A stretch of 64,000 bases of DNA from the NCBI GenBank assembly GCA_963791995.1, contig CAWBUQ010000008.1, forward strand, positions 124,001-188,000, in the 5' to 3' direction. The notes under the pieces were generated by a model. The model had not been told where the DNA came from. It did no database searches and was given only the letters and a program-made list of their open reading frames with translations. This DNA is from Bog-473 sp963791995. GTDB taxonomy: Bacteria; Actinomycetota; Acidimicrobiia; Acidimicrobiales; RAAP-2. Positions 1 to 10,920 of this stretch are shown piece after piece. A program made the translations under genes and the position numbers. How positions within the stretch are numbered: position 1 is the stretch's first letter; each line of letters opens with the position of its first letter.

Positions 1-1
1 C

Positions 2-250
2 ACGATCGAGAACCAGCTGGCCGGCGCCGACGCGCTGACGCGTCTGCACCTGCTCCAAGAGCAGAAGGACCTGCTCGACGAGCGCTCGCGGGTGGACCAG
101 GTCAAGGACCTCACCGCGCTGGAGAAGCAGTTCATCAAGGTCGCCAAGGCCTACGGCGAGCGCAAGGGCATCACGTACTCGACCTGGCGCGCCGCCGGCG
201 TCAGCGCGGCGGTCCTCCAGAAGGCCGAGATCTCGCGGGCCCGGACCTAG
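2..250 (+). CDS. C-terminal end of a conserved actinobacterial protein of unknown function (partial)
   Basis: The reading frame is open from the window edge to a TAG at 248-250, giving 82 residues of C-terminus; the start lies outside the window. The fragment is helical and charged. It carries a tail of the type YGERKGITYSTWRAAGVS, a pattern I associate with uncharacterised actinobacterial proteins that end in a small helical domain. I cannot assign a function. It converges on purQ, whose stop is only 35 bp away, and the gap holds a GC-rich inverted repeat that may serve as a shared terminator. Family recognition is from memory; the open frame is seen directly. Confidence 0.6.
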   Translation, partial: TIENQLAGADALTRLHLLQEQKDLLDERSRVDQVKDLTALEKQFIKVAKAYGERKGITYSTWRAAGVSAAVLQKAEISRART

Positions 251-284
251 GAGCGGGCGGCCCGCGGGCGTGCTCGGGTCGGGC

Positions 285-968
285 TCAGGCCGCGGCGGCG
301 CGGGCGCCGGCGGCGGCAACCAGCGAGCGCAGCAGCACGAGACCGTCGGTCGACCCCACCAGCGCGGCGCTGGCGCGCTCGGGGTGGGGCATGAGGCCGA
401 CGACATTGCCCGCCTCGTTGGCGATGCCGGCGATGGCATCGAGCGAGCCGTTGGGATTGTCCGCGTAGCGCAGCACGATCCGCTGTTCGTCTTGGAGCGT
501 GCGCAGCGTGTCGGGATCGCAGGTGTAGTTGCCCGAGAAGTGGTTGATGGGGATGACCAGCTCGTCTCCGACTGCCGACGACGCGGTGAGCACCGACGCC
601 GTCGAGGCAACCACGACACGTACGGGCTCGCACAAGAAGCGCAGCCGTCCGTTCTTCTGCAACGCGCCGGGCAGCAGGCCCGCCTCGGTCAACACCTGGA
701 AGCCGTTGCAGATGCCGACGACCGGGCCGCCGGCGCGGGCGAAGTCGCCGACCGCCTCCATGACCGGGGAGAACCGGGCCAGCGCGCCCGGGCGCAGGTA
801 GTCGCCGTGGGCGAAGCCACCGGGCAACACGACGGCGTCGACCGAGCCCAGCGAGGCGTCACGGTGCCAGAGCAGCACGCCGCTCCCCCCGGCGAGCTCG
901 GCCGCCGCGGCGACGTCGTGCTCGCAGTTGGTCCCCGGGAAGACCACGACGCCGATACGCGGCGCCAT
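285..968 (-). CDS. purQ: Phosphoribosylformylglycinamidine synthase, glutaminase subunit PurQ
   Basis: PurQ is the class I glutamine amidotransferase subunit of FGAM synthase. It releases ammonia from glutamine for PurL with PurS as partner, step four of purine synthesis. The 227-aa product begins with the family's VVVFPGTNCEHD segment, has the nucleophile Cys87 in GICNGFQ and the catalytic His195/Glu197 in MPHPE. Length is normal for the small-subunit type. Its ATG follows the purS stop codon directly with no gap, so translation is probably coupled. It is the last visible gene of the purine operon; purL is not in this window, so FGAM synthase is completed elsewhere. Confidence 0.95.
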   Translation of the reverse strand: MAPRIGVVVFPGTNCEHDVAAAAELAGGSGVLLWHRDASLGSVDAVVLPGGFAHGDYLRPGALARFSPVMEAVGDFARAGGPVVGICNGFQVLTEAGLLPGALQKNGRLRFLCEPVRVVVASTASVLTASSAVGDELVIPINHFSGNYTCDPDTLRTLQDEQRIVLRYADNPNGSLDAIAGIANEAGNVVGLMPHPERASAALVGSTDGLVLLRSLVAAAGARAAAA

Positions 969-1220
969 TCAGATGGCCTCGAGCTCGAGCCGGCTCTGTT
1001 CGATGACCGGGTTGGCCAGCAGGCGGTCGGCCAGCTCGGTCGCGGTGGAGCGCGCCGCGCCCTCGTCGGGCGCGTCGAGCTCGAAGCTGAAGGAGCGCCC
1101 GGCGCGCACGTGGGCCACCCCGTCGAAACCGAGCGCGGGCAGCGCGCGCTCGATCGTGGCGCCCTCGGGGTCGGAAATGCCGGGGCGCAATTGCACCTCG
1201 ACGCGGGCCAAGAACCTCAT
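969..1220 (-). CDS. purS: Phosphoribosylformylglycinamidine synthase subunit PurS
   Basis: PurS is the small bridging subunit that links PurQ and PurL in the three-part FGAM synthase. The product is 83 aa if it starts at the ATG at 1220 (MRFLARVEVQLRPG), which matches the usual 80-90 aa and the family's N-terminal beta strand. A GTG at 1241 is also in frame, but it would overlap purC. The ATG at 1220 is preceded by a GAGG Shine-Dalgarno sequence that overlaps the purC stop codon, which decides the start. The typical PDPEG-like turn is present as SDPEG. It lies between purC and purQ. Confidence 0.92.
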   Translation of the reverse strand: MRFLARVEVQLRPGISDPEGATIERALPALGFDGVAHVRAGRSFSFELDAPDEGAARSTATELADRLLANPVIEQSRLELEAI

Positions 1221-1227
1221 CGCGACC

Positions 1228-2136
1228 TCATGGTGTCGCACCGTACCAGTCGCTCAGCGAGCGCCCGGTGACGCGTTCGTACGCCGCGACGTAGCGCGCC
1301 GACATGGCCGCGACCACGTCGTCGGGGAGCGGCGGCGGGGGCGGGGTGCGGTCCCAGGGCTGCGCCGCCAGCCAGTCGCGCAGCGGCTGCTTGTCGAAGG
1401 CGGGCGGCGTCGTGCCCGCCACGACCTCGTCGGCCGGCCACAGCCGCGAGGAGTCGGGTGTGCACACCTCGTCGCACAGGCAGAGGACGCCGTCCGCGTA
1501 GCCCAGCTCGAATTTGGTGTCGGCCAGGATGAACCCGACCGCGGCGGCCCGGGCCGCGGCGCGGCGGTACAGCTCGAGGCTGACCGCCTGCGCTGCGAGC
1601 GCCGACTCGGCGCCCACCATGTGGACCGCGTCGGCCATGCCGATGTTGACGTCGTGACCCTCGGCCGCCTTGGTGGAGGGGGTGAAGATCGGCTTCTCCA
1701 GCTTGGACGCGAGGAGCAGGCCCTCGGGCATCTCGAGGCCGTGGACGGTGCCCGATCGCGCGTACTCCTCCCAGGCCTGACCCGCCAGGTAGCCGCGGAC
1801 GATGCACTCGATGGGGAGCATCTCGGCCCGGCGGACCAGCATGGCCCGGCCGGCCCACTCCGGCGGCAGCACCGTGGCCCCGAGGGCGGCCGAGATCTCG
1901 ACCGGGTCGACGGCGAGCAGCGTGCCCGGCACGACGTCGGCCATCTCCTCCAACCAGAAGCAGGTCATGGCGGTCAGGACCCGTCCCTTCTCGGGAATCG
2001 GCTCGGCCATGACGACGTCGAACGCGCTCACCCGGTCGGAGGCCACCATCAAGAGTCGGTCCAGGCCGGCGTCGTAGAGATCGCGCACCTTGCCCGAGTG
2101 GACCAGGGGCAGCTCGGAGACTTCGGCGCCGCTCAC
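1228..2136 (-). CDS. purC: Phosphoribosylaminoimidazole-succinocarboxamide synthase (SAICAR synthetase)
   Basis: PurC condenses CAIR with aspartate using ATP to give SAICAR. The product is 302 aa, the longer actinobacterial form. Visible landmarks are the N-terminal SGKVRDLYD strand near residue 13, VASDRVSAFDVV, PIECIVRGYLAGQAWEEY, and the C-terminal ADTKFELGY and DEVCTPDSSRLW motifs. The start is a GTG whose GTGA overlaps the purB stop by four bases. The frame stays open upstream into purB, but that stretch is shadow and has no PurC similarity. It is co-transcribed and probably translationally coupled with purB. Confidence 0.95.
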   Translation of the reverse strand: MSGAEVSELPLVHSGKVRDLYDAGLDRLLMVASDRVSAFDVVMAEPIPEKGRVLTAMTCFWLEEMADVVPGTLLAVDPVEISAALGATVLPPEWAGRAMLVRRAEMLPIECIVRGYLAGQAWEEYARSGTVHGLEMPEGLLLASKLEKPIFTPSTKAAEGHDVNIGMADAVHMVGAESALAAQAVSLELYRRAAARAAAVGFILADTKFELGYADGVLCLCDEVCTPDSSRLWPADEVVAGTTPPAFDKQPLRDWLAAQPWDRTPPPPPLPDDVVAAMSARYVAAYERVTGRSLSDWYGATP

Positions 2137-3433
2137 AGCACTACGAGCGCGTCGGCGAAGCGGTCGACGTGGCGGAGCGAGCGGGACAGGTCGAAGGCCT
2201 CGTCGAGCGCCGCAGCTCCCAGCGTGACCTCGGGGTCGGACTCGAGGACGGCGCGCAGCGGGCGCTGCTCGGACCAGGCGGCGCGGGCGTCGCGCTGGAC
2301 GATGCGGTACGCCTCGTCGCGGGTGAGGCCGCCCGAGACGAGGGACAGCAGGACCGACTGCGAGAAGACGAGGCCGAGGGAACCCTCGGTCAGGTTCTGC
2401 AGCGCCCGCTCGGGATGGACGACCAGGCCGGCCGCCAAGCCGGTGGCCTTGCGCAGCATGTAGCAGGTCAGCAGGGAGGCGTCGGGCAGCGCCACCCGCT
2501 CGACCGAGCTGTGCGAGATGTCGCGTTCGTGCCACAACGCGACGTCCTCGAGCCCGGCGCCGAGGTAGCCGCGCAGGAGCCGGGCCAGGCCGCACAGGCG
2601 CTCCGAGAGGATCGGGTTGCGCTTGTGGGGCATGGCCGAGCTGCCCTTCTGCCCCACCCCGAAGGGCTCCTCCGCCTCGCCCAGCTCGCTGCGGGCCAGG
2701 TGCCGGATCTCGGTGCACATGAGCTCAATGGTGGCGCCGACCGACGCGCAGGCGGCCAGGAACTCGGCGTGGCGGTCCCGGGCGATCACCTGGGTCGCCG
2801 GCACCGGGGTCAGGCCGAGCGCGGCGCACACCCGTGCCTCGACCGCGGGGTCGATGTTCGAGTAGGTGCCGACGGCCCCCGACAGCTTGCCCACCGCGAC
2901 GGCCTCGCGGGCGGCGCGCAGGCGGCGGCGGTCGCGGTCGGCCTGGAGGGCCCACAGCGCGAACTTGGCGCCGAAGGTCGTGGGCTCGGCGTGCATGCCG
3001 TGGGTGCGGCCGGTGACCGGGACCCGCAACAGTTCGAGGGCTCGGGTCTTGAGAGCCGCCACGAAGGCATCGAGGTCGCGCAAGAGGAGATCGGCCGCTC
3101 TGGTGAGCGTGGCGCACAGAGCGGTGTCGACGACGTCGGACGACGTGAGCCCGTAGTGGATCCACGAGCCCGCCGGCGCGCCGATCCGTTCCTGGACGAC
3201 GTCGACGAACGCGGCCACGTCATGGTCGGTGACCTTCTCGCGCTCGAGGACGTCGCTCACGAAGACGTCGTCGACCGCCGGCGCCTTGGCCCGGCAGATC
3301 GCCGCGTCCGCCGCGGGCACCGTCCCCAGCGCGGCCTGGGCCTCGGTGGCCAGCAGCTCCACCTCCAACCACAGTCCGAAGCGCGCGGTGTCGCTGAACA
3401 GCGCCGCCATGTCGTCGGGCGAATAGCGCGGGA

Positions 3434-3437
<4 letters not shown>
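2133..3437 (-). CDS. purB: Adenylosuccinate lyase
   Basis: PurB cleaves SAICAR to AICAR and adenylosuccinate to AMP, each with release of fumarate. The 434-aa protein has the expected fumarase-superfamily order: LTSSDVVDT near 97-105, TGRTHGMHAEP near 142-152, and the signature loop GSSAMPHKRNP at 265-275 with its mobile catalytic serine. The ATG at 3437 overlaps the purD stop as ATGA. An upstream in-frame extension is arginine-rich shadow of purD and was dropped. The length is typical of the short bacterial type. Confidence 0.96.
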
Positions 3438-4722
<1,285 letters not shown>

Positions 4723-4726
<4 letters not shown>

Positions 4727-6006
4727 GCGGTGGCGAAGGAGACGGTCTGCTCGCGGCCCGGCCCGACGCCGACGAGGCGGACGGGCACGCCGATCTGCTC
4801 GGAGAGGAAGTTGACGTAGTCGCGCGCCGCGGCCGGCATGTCGTCCGGCGCGGTGGCCGCGCTGAGGTCCGTGCGCCAGCCCGGGAGCTCCTCGTAGACG
4901 GGCGCGGCCTTGTGGAACGTCGACTGGTGATAGGGCAGGTGCCGGTAGGTGATGCCGTCGGCCTCGTAGGCCACGCACACCTTGACCGTCTCGAACGTGT
5001 CGAGGACGTCGAGCTTGGTCAGCGCGACCTCGGTCAGCGAATTCAGGCGCACCGCCTGGCGGAGCATCACGGCGTCGAACCAGCCGCAGCGACGCTTCCG
5101 GCCCGTGTTGGTGCCGAACTCGTGCCCGCGCTCGACCAGCAAGTCGCCGACGTCGTTCTGCTGCTCGGTCGGGAACGGTCCCGCGCCGACGCGGGTGACG
5201 TACGCCTTGGCGATGCCGATCACCCGGTCGATGTCGCGCGGACCGAGGCCGGAGCCGGTGCAGGCGCCGCCGGCCACCGGGTTCGACGAGGTGACGAAGG
5301 GGTAGGTCCCGTGGTCGAGGTCCAAGAAGGTGGCCTGCGCCCCCTCCAAGAGGACCTGGCGGCCCATGTCCATGGCGTCGTGGATCATGCCGACGGTGTC
5401 GCCCACCATGGGCTCGATCCGCGGTGCGTACTGGCCCAGGTAGCGGTCCGCGATCTCGCCGGCGTCGAGCGGAAGCCGGTTGTACACCTTGGCCAGGACG
5501 GCGTTCTTCTCCTTGAGCGCCACGTCGAGCTTCTGGCGGAAGATCTTGGGGTCGAAGAGGTCCTGGACCCTGATGCCGACCCGGGTCGCCTTGTCGGCGT
5601 AGGCCGGGCCGATGCCCCGCTTGGTCGTGCCCAGCGCGTTCTTCCCCAAGAAGCGCTCCGTCACCCGGTCGAGCTCCTGGTGGTACGGCATGATCAGGTG
5701 CGCGTTGCCGCTCACGACGAGGCGGCCGGTGTCGACGCCCTTGGCGGCCAGCGCGTCGAGCTCGTCGAGCAGCACGGCCGGGTCGACGACGACGCCGTTG
5801 CCGATCATCGGCGTGATGTGGTCGTAGAGGATGCCGCTCGGCACGAGTTGGAGTGCGAAGGCCTCGCCGTTGACCACGATGCGGTGGCCGGCGTTGTGGC
5901 CACCTTGGTACCGCACGACCATGTCCATCTCGCGGGCGAGATGATCGGTCAGCTTGCCCTTCCCCTCGTCGCCCCACTGGGTCCCGACCACAACGGTTGC
6001 GGGCAC
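4723..6006 (-). CDS. purA: Adenylosuccinate synthase
   Basis: PurA converts IMP to adenylosuccinate with GTP and aspartate. The 427-aa product opens with VVVGTQWGDEGKGK, placing catalytic Asp13 in the GDEGKGK P-loop, and has His41 in GGHNAGH, as in the E. coli enzyme. The GTP-binding end with VGVGPGREQT is intact. The start is a GTG preceded by GGAG. It is the first gene of the six-gene purine operon. A possible -10 hexamer TACACT lies about 40 bp upstream at 6050-6045. Confidence 0.96.
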
Positions 6007-6044
6007 GCGTCTTCTCCGTTCGCTCTTGGCTCGGATTACGCACC

Positions 6045-6050
6045 AGTGTA
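6045..6050 (-). promoter_or_regulatory. Possible -10 box for the purine operon
   Basis: On the minus strand the hexamer TACACT occurs about 40 bp upstream of the purA GTG. The same hexamer forms the -10 in front of dnaK in this window. No convincing -35 hexamer is visible. This is a weak call. Confidence 0.3.
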
Positions 6051-6120
6051 TCCCCCGGCCCGAGGGGCTCCGCCTGCCGATGCGACCTGTCTGCCGGCCG
6101 ACCGGGCCCGCAGCGTCGCT

Positions 6121-6160
6121 GCCGACGGACCCGACGGGACCCGACGGGGCCCGACGGACT
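6121..6160. repeat. Four tandem copies of a 10-bp repeat between purA and clpB
   Basis: Four direct copies of a decamer of the form CCGACGGGAC, each with at most a few differences, abut the clpB stop codon within the 152-bp gap between clpB and purA. No hairpin or T-tract is evident, so a terminator role is not supported. It may be simple slippage in GC-rich DNA. Confidence 0.7.
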
Positions 6161-8648
6161 AGCGGAGGACCAGGTCCTCGCCCTCGACGTCGACGGTGAC
6201 CGTGGACCCCTCGAGGTACGTGCCTTCGAGCAGGGCCAGGGCCAGCGGGTCCTCGATGTTGCGCTGGAGCACGCGGCGCAGCGGTCGCGCCCCGTAGTCG
6301 GGGTCGTAGCCGGCGTGGGCCAGCCAGGCCTCGGCCTCGGGCGTGACCACCAGCGAGAGCCGGCGCTCGCCCAGGCGCCGGCGCAGCGTGCCCAACTGGA
6401 TCTCGACGATGACTTCGAGGTCCGCTTCGCTCAGCGGCCGGAAGCGCACGATCTCGTCGATCCGGTTGATGAACTCGGGCTTGAAGTAGTCGGCCGGCTC
6501 GCCCCTCAGGTTGGACGTCATGATCAACACGGTGTTGGTGAAGTCGACCGTGCGCCCCTGGCCGTCGGTCAGGCGCCCGTCCTCGAGCACCTGCAGCAAG
6601 ATGTTGAACACGTCGGGGTGCGCCTTCTCCAGCTCGTCGAGCAGGACCACCGAATAGGGCCGGCGTCGCACCGCCTCGGTCAGCTGTCCGGCTTCGTCAT
6701 AGCCCACGTACCCCGGCGGCGCGCCCACCAGACGCGACACGGCGTGCTTCTCCATGTACTCGCTCATGTCGATGCGCACCATGGCCCGCTCGTCGTCGAA
6801 GAGGAACTCGGCCAGCGCGCGGGCGAGCTCGGTCTTGCCCACACCGGTCGGCCCCAAGAAGAGGAACGACCCGATGGGCCGGTTGGGGTCGCTCAGCCCG
6901 GCGCGGCTGCGGCGGATGGCATTGGCCACGGCCGAGACCGCCTCGTCCTGCCCGACCACACGCTCGTGGAGGGTGGACTCGAGCCGCACCAGCTTCTGCA
7001 CCTCGCCCTCCATCAGGCGCGACACGGGCACACCGGTCCAGCGCGACACCACCTCGGCGATGTCCTCGGCGTCGACCTCCTCCTTCAAGAAGCGCGAGCC
7101 GGCCTGCAGCTTGGCCAGGTCCTCGTTGGCGTCGGCGATGCGGCGCTCGAGCTCGGGCAGCTCGCCGTAGCGGATGGCCGCCGCGCCGGCCAGGTCGGCG
7201 TCGCGCTCGAGCCGGGCCGCCTCTTCTTCCTTGAGCGTCTTCTCCTCTTGCAACTGGCTGACCGCGTCGAGGTAGCTCTTCTCCTGCTGCCAGTGCGCCG
7301 CCATGGAGTCGCGCTGCTCGCCGAGCTCGGCCAATTCCAGCTCAAGTCGCTCGAGGCGCTCCTTCGACGCGTCGTCGGTCTCCTTCTGCAGCGCCAACCG
7401 CTCGATCTCGAGCTGGCGGATCCGCCGCGAAATCTGGTCGAGCTCTGTCGGCATGGAGTCGATCTCGATGCGCAGCTTCGAGGCCGCCTCGTCAATGAGG
7501 TCGATGGCCTTGTCGGGCAGGAAGCGTCCGGTCACGTAGCGGTCCGACAGCACGGCCGCCGCCACCAGCGCGGCGTCTTGGATGCGCACCTTGTGGTGGG
7601 CCATGTAGCGCTCCGAGAGGCCGCGCAGGATGGCGATGGTGTCCTCCACCGAGGGCTCGCCCACGAAGACGGGCTGGAAGCGGCGCTCGAGCGCGGCGTC
7701 CTTCTCGATGGAGGTGCGGTACTCGTCGAGCGTGGTGGCACCGATCAGGCGCAGCTCGCCGCGGGCGAGCATCGGCTTGATCATCTGCCCGGCGTCCATG
7801 GCCCCTTCGGCCGCGCCGGCGCCCACGATCGTGTGCAGCTCGTCGATGAACGTGACGATCTCGCCCTCGGCGTCGGTGATCTCCTTGAGGACCGCCTTCA
7901 GCCGCTCCTCGAACTCGCCGCGGTACTTGGCCCCGGCCACCATGGACCCGAGGTCGAGCGCGATGACCCGCTTGCCCTTGAGGCCCTCGGGCACGTCGCC
8001 TTCGATGATGCGGTTGGCCAGTCCCTCGACGATGGCGGTCTTGCCGACGCCGGGCTCCCCGATCAGCACGGGATTGTTCTTGGTGCGGCGCGACAGCACC
8101 TGGATCACCCGTCGGATCTCCTCGTCGCGCCCGATGACCGGGTCGAGCTTGCCCTCGCGCGCCGCCTCGGTGAGGTCGCGGCCGTACTTGGCCAGAGCCT
8201 GGTAGGTCTGCTCGGGATCGGGCGTGGTGACGCGGTGGTTCCCTCGCACCGTGCGCAGCGCGGCCAGCAACGCGTCCTTGGTCACGCCGATCTGGTCGGC
8301 CAGCGCCAGGACGAGGTGCTCGACCGACACGTAGTCGTCCCCGAGGTCGCGTCGGTTCTGGTCGGCGTCCTCCAGGACCGTGCGGGCGTCGCGCGACAGC
8401 CCTGGCTCCGAGCCGCCCTGGGCCTGGGGGAGGCGCAGCAGCTGGTCGTGCACCTTGCCGGCCAGCACGTCGGGGTCGACGCCCACCTGGGAGAGCAGCG
8501 GGCGCGTCATGGTGTCCTGCTGTTGGAGCAGGGCGTCGAGCAGGTGGGCGGCCGTCAGCTCGGGATGGTTCGACGACGCGGCGTGGTCCGTCGCCGCGCT
8601 GAAGGCGGCCTTCGTGTTGTTCGTCCAGCGTTCTGGGTCTATCGGCAT
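6159..8648 (-). CDS. clpB: ATP-dependent disaggregase ClpB
   Basis: ClpB is the Hsp100 ring ATPase that pulls proteins out of aggregates together with DnaK-DnaJ-GrpE. The 829-aa protein has the Clp N-domain (about 1-145), first AAA module with Walker A GEPGVGKT at 197-204 and Walker B around 267-270, a coiled-coil middle domain at about 400-520, and a second AAA module with GPTGVGKT at 599-606. It is some 30 residues shorter than most ClpB, mainly through a compact MTSNLRGEPADYF stretch where others have a longer loop. It is last in the dnaK operon, 56 bp after hspR, with its own GAGGAAAG ribosome site, so HspR control is likely. Confidence 0.96.
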   Translation of the reverse strand: MPIDPERWTNNTKAAFSAATDHAASSNHPELTAAHLLDALLQQQDTMTRPLLSQVGVDPDVLAGKVHDQLLRLPQAQGGSEPGLSRDARTVLEDADQNRRDLGDDYVSVEHLVLALADQIGVTKDALLAALRTVRGNHRVTTPDPEQTYQALAKYGRDLTEAAREGKLDPVIGRDEEIRRVIQVLSRRTKNNPVLIGEPGVGKTAIVEGLANRIIEGDVPEGLKGKRVIALDLGSMVAGAKYRGEFEERLKAVLKEITDAEGEIVTFIDELHTIVGAGAAEGAMDAGQMIKPMLARGELRLIGATTLDEYRTSIEKDAALERRFQPVFVGEPSVEDTIAILRGLSERYMAHHKVRIQDAALVAAAVLSDRYVTGRFLPDKAIDLIDEAASKLRIEIDSMPTELDQISRRIRQLEIERLALQKETDDASKERLERLELELAELGEQRDSMAAHWQQEKSYLDAVSQLQEEKTLKEEEAARLERDADLAGAAAIRYGELPELERRIADANEDLAKLQAGSRFLKEEVDAEDIAEVVSRWTGVPVSRLMEGEVQKLVRLESTLHERVVGQDEAVSAVANAIRRSRAGLSDPNRPIGSFLFLGPTGVGKTELARALAEFLFDDERAMVRIDMSEYMEKHAVSRLVGAPPGYVGYDEAGQLTEAVRRRPYSVVLLDELEKAHPDVFNILLQVLEDGRLTDGQGRTVDFTNTVLIMTSNLRGEPADYFKPEFINRIDEIVRFRPLSEADLEVIVEIQLGTLRRRLGERRLSLVVTPEAEAWLAHAGYDPDYGARPLRRVLQRNIEDPLALALLEGTYLEGSTVTVDVEGEDLVLR

Positions 8649-8704
8649 GCGCCTGTCTCTTTCCTCACGACTGTCGGGATCTTCGGACCGTTCAGCTGAC
8701 TGTC

Positions 8705-9094
8705 TCAGTTCTGTTTCGCACGCCGCGCCCGGTAGGGCACCGGCGCCTGGCGCAACGGCACCAGGTCGCGCCGGTACTGGCGGTGCGTCGCGGCCACGGC
8801 GTCGAGCGCCTGCGCCCGCGCCTCGTGCAGCTCGTCGCGCAGGGTGGCCACCTCGGCCTCGAGGGCCAGCACCCGGCGCACCCCTTCGAGGTTGAGCCCG
8901 GTCGCCGTCAGCTCCTGGATGTGGCGCAACCGGGCCAGGTCGCTCTCGGAGAAGCGCCGGCTCCCTCCACTCGTGCGCAAGGGGTCCAACAATCCCTTGC
9001 GCTCGTAGATGCGCAGGGTCTGCGGGTGCATCCCCGTCAGCTCGGCCGCCACCGAGATCACGTACACGGCCTGGTTGGCGTCGCGCTCAGCCAT
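8705..9094 (-). CDS. hspR: Heat-shock repressor HspR (MerR family)
   Basis: HspR binds HAIR operators and represses the dnaK operon and clpB; DnaK acts as co-repressor in Streptomyces. The protein is 129 aa from the ATG at 9094, or 130 aa from the adjacent GTG at 9097. The N-terminal YVISVAAELTGMHPQTLRIYERKG is the characteristic HspR form of the MerR helix-turn-helix, followed by the wing SGGSRRFSE and a C-terminal coiled coil (ALEAEVATLRDELHEA). Its place directly after dnaJ is the classic actinobacterial order. It probably autoregulates through the operator at 12881-12901. Confidence 0.93.
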   Translation of the reverse strand: MAERDANQAVYVISVAAELTGMHPQTLRIYERKGLLDPLRTSGGSRRFSESDLARLRHIQELTATGLNLEGVRRVLALEAEVATLRDELHEARAQALDAVAATHRQYRRDLVPLRQAPVPYRARRAKQN

Positions 9095-9125
9095 CACGCA
9101 TCACCACCTCATCACCTCATCGCTC

Positions 9126-10232
9126 TCACTTCTCCGCCGGGATCCGTGGTGCGGCCTCGGTGACGTCGGCCAGCGACTGCACGGCGGCACGCTGCTCGTC
9201 GGTCAGCTCGGTCGGGACCAACACCTCTACCTTGACCATCAGGTCGCCGGCCTTGGCCCCGTTGCGACCCGACCCGCTCGGCACACCCCGGCCGCGCACT
9301 CGCAGCACGCGGCCCGACTGGGTCCCGGCGGGAACCTTGAGCGTGACCTTGCCGTCGAGCGTCGGCACCGTGATGGTGCTGCCGAGCGCGGCCTCGGGGA
9401 AGGTCACCGGGACCGTGATGGTCAGGTTGCGGCCGTTGCGGCCGAAGACCGCGTGCGGCGCCACGTGGACCACCACGTAGAGGTCGCCGGGGGGCGCCAT
9501 GCCCTGCCCGGGCGCGCCGCGGCCCTTGACCCGGATGCGCTGGTTGTCCACGACGCCCGAAGGGATGCGGACCTTGATGGAACGCACCTTCTGCTCGGTG
9601 CCGGTCCCGTGGCAGACCGGGCACGGCGTGTCGAAGAGCGTGCCCCGCCCGACGCAGTCCGGGCAGACCGTGCTGAGGGAGAAGAGCCCCTGGTTGTCGT
9701 TCAGGCTGCCGGTCCCGCCGCAGCGCGGGCAGGCGTGCGTCGAGGTGCCGGGTGCGGCACCGCTGCCGCGGCAATTCGAGCACCGCACCTCTTGGGGGAC
9801 GTTGACCGAGGTGGTGACCCCGTGCACCGCGTCCTGGAAGGACAGGTGCAGCTGCGCCTCCATGTCGGCGCCGCGCTGGGGCCCGCGTTGGGTCGGGCGC
9901 GTCCGACCGCCGCCGAAGAGACCTCCGAAGAGGTCGCTCAGGTCGCCCATGTCCTCCATGCGGAAGGTGCCGCCGCCGGGCGCGCCGAAGCCGCCGCCGA
10001 TCGGCCCGTGGGTGCGGACCTCGTCGTACTCCTTGCGCTTCTCGGCGTCGCCCAGCACGTCGTAGGCCGCGCTGATCTCCTTGAAGCGCTCCTCGGACCC
10101 CGGGTTGGTGTCGGGGTGGTGCTCCTTCGCGAGCTTGCGATAGGCGCGGGTGATCTCCTTGTCCGACGCCGTCGGGACGACGCCGAGCACCTTGTAGTAG
10201 TCCTTCTCGAACCAGTCGCGCTGTGCCGCCAT
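9126..10232 (-). CDS. dnaJ: Chaperone DnaJ
   Basis: DnaJ delivers substrates to DnaK and stimulates its ATPase. The 368-aa protein has a J domain with HPD at 39-41, a Gly/Phe-rich linker (FGGLFGGGR), and four zinc-finger repeats (CSNCRGSG, CPRCGGTG, CPDCVGRG, CPVCHGTG), followed by two beta-rich substrate-binding domains. It is thus a full type I DnaJ. The start ATG lies 8 bp after the grpE stop. The intact zinc centre and J domain leave no doubt about identity. Confidence 0.97.
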   Translation of the reverse strand: MAAQRDWFEKDYYKVLGVVPTASDKEITRAYRKLAKEHHPDTNPGSEERFKEISAAYDVLGDAEKRKEYDEVRTHGPIGGGFGAPGGGTFRMEDMGDLSDLFGGLFGGGRTRPTQRGPQRGADMEAQLHLSFQDAVHGVTTSVNVPQEVRCSNCRGSGAAPGTSTHACPRCGGTGSLNDNQGLFSLSTVCPDCVGRGTLFDTPCPVCHGTGTEQKVRSIKVRIPSGVVDNQRIRVKGRGAPGQGMAPPGDLYVVVHVAPHAVFGRNGRNLTITVPVTFPEAALGSTITVPTLDGKVTLKVPAGTQSGRVLRVRGRGVPSGSGRNGAKAGDLMVKVEVLVPTELTDEQRAAVQSLADVTEAAPRIPAEK

Positions 10233-10240
10233 GGCTCAGT

Positions 10241-10920
10241 TCACCCCCGCACGCGGACCATGGCGGCGCGCAGGACCTGTCCCTTCCAGCGGTAGCCGGA
10301 GCGCAGCACCTCCTCCACCACGGTCGGACCTGCGTCGCCGTCGCCCTCGGAGTGCGCGACCGCGTCGTGCACCGAGGGGTCGAAGGGAACGCCGGACTGG
10401 TCGATGCGCTCGAGACCCTCCTTGGACAGGATGTCCATGAGCATGGCCCGCGAGGCGCGCAGCGCCTTGCCGTCCTCACTCACGTCGAGCGACTCGTTGA
10501 GATGGGCCTCGGCCAGGTCGAGCGTGTCGAGCACGGGCAGCAACTTGTCCACCAGGCTGGCCGAGGCGCGCGCCGCCTGTTCCTCCTGGCGGCGGGCGAT
10601 CTGCTTGCGGTAGTTCTCGAAGTCGGCCTGGGTGTGTTGGAGTGCACGCAGGTACTCGTCCCGCTCGCGCGCCAGTACCTCGCGCGGGTCGGCCTCCTCG
10701 GCCAACGCGCCGGCGTGCTCCTCGTCCGATGTCGCGGCCTCTCCGGGGTGGGAGGGCCCGCCCGGCTGGCCCGGCCCCCCCGGCTGGCCCGGCTGGCCCG
10801 GCGGACCGGGCTGGGCAGGCGGACCGGGACGGCCGGGTGGGCCGGCCGGCTGCTCCCGCTGGTGCAGGAAATCAGGACCGGCCGCGCCCTCCGTTCCGGA
10901 AAAGTGCTTGTCGCCCAGGC

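Noticed and set aside
270..1271. Long open frames opposite the purine genes, and similar ones up to 900 codons opposite clpB (5997-8699), purB and dnaK
   Set aside because: They are Gly/Arg/Val/Asp-rich mirror translations of conserved genes, as expected in GC-rich DNA, and have no recognisable domains.
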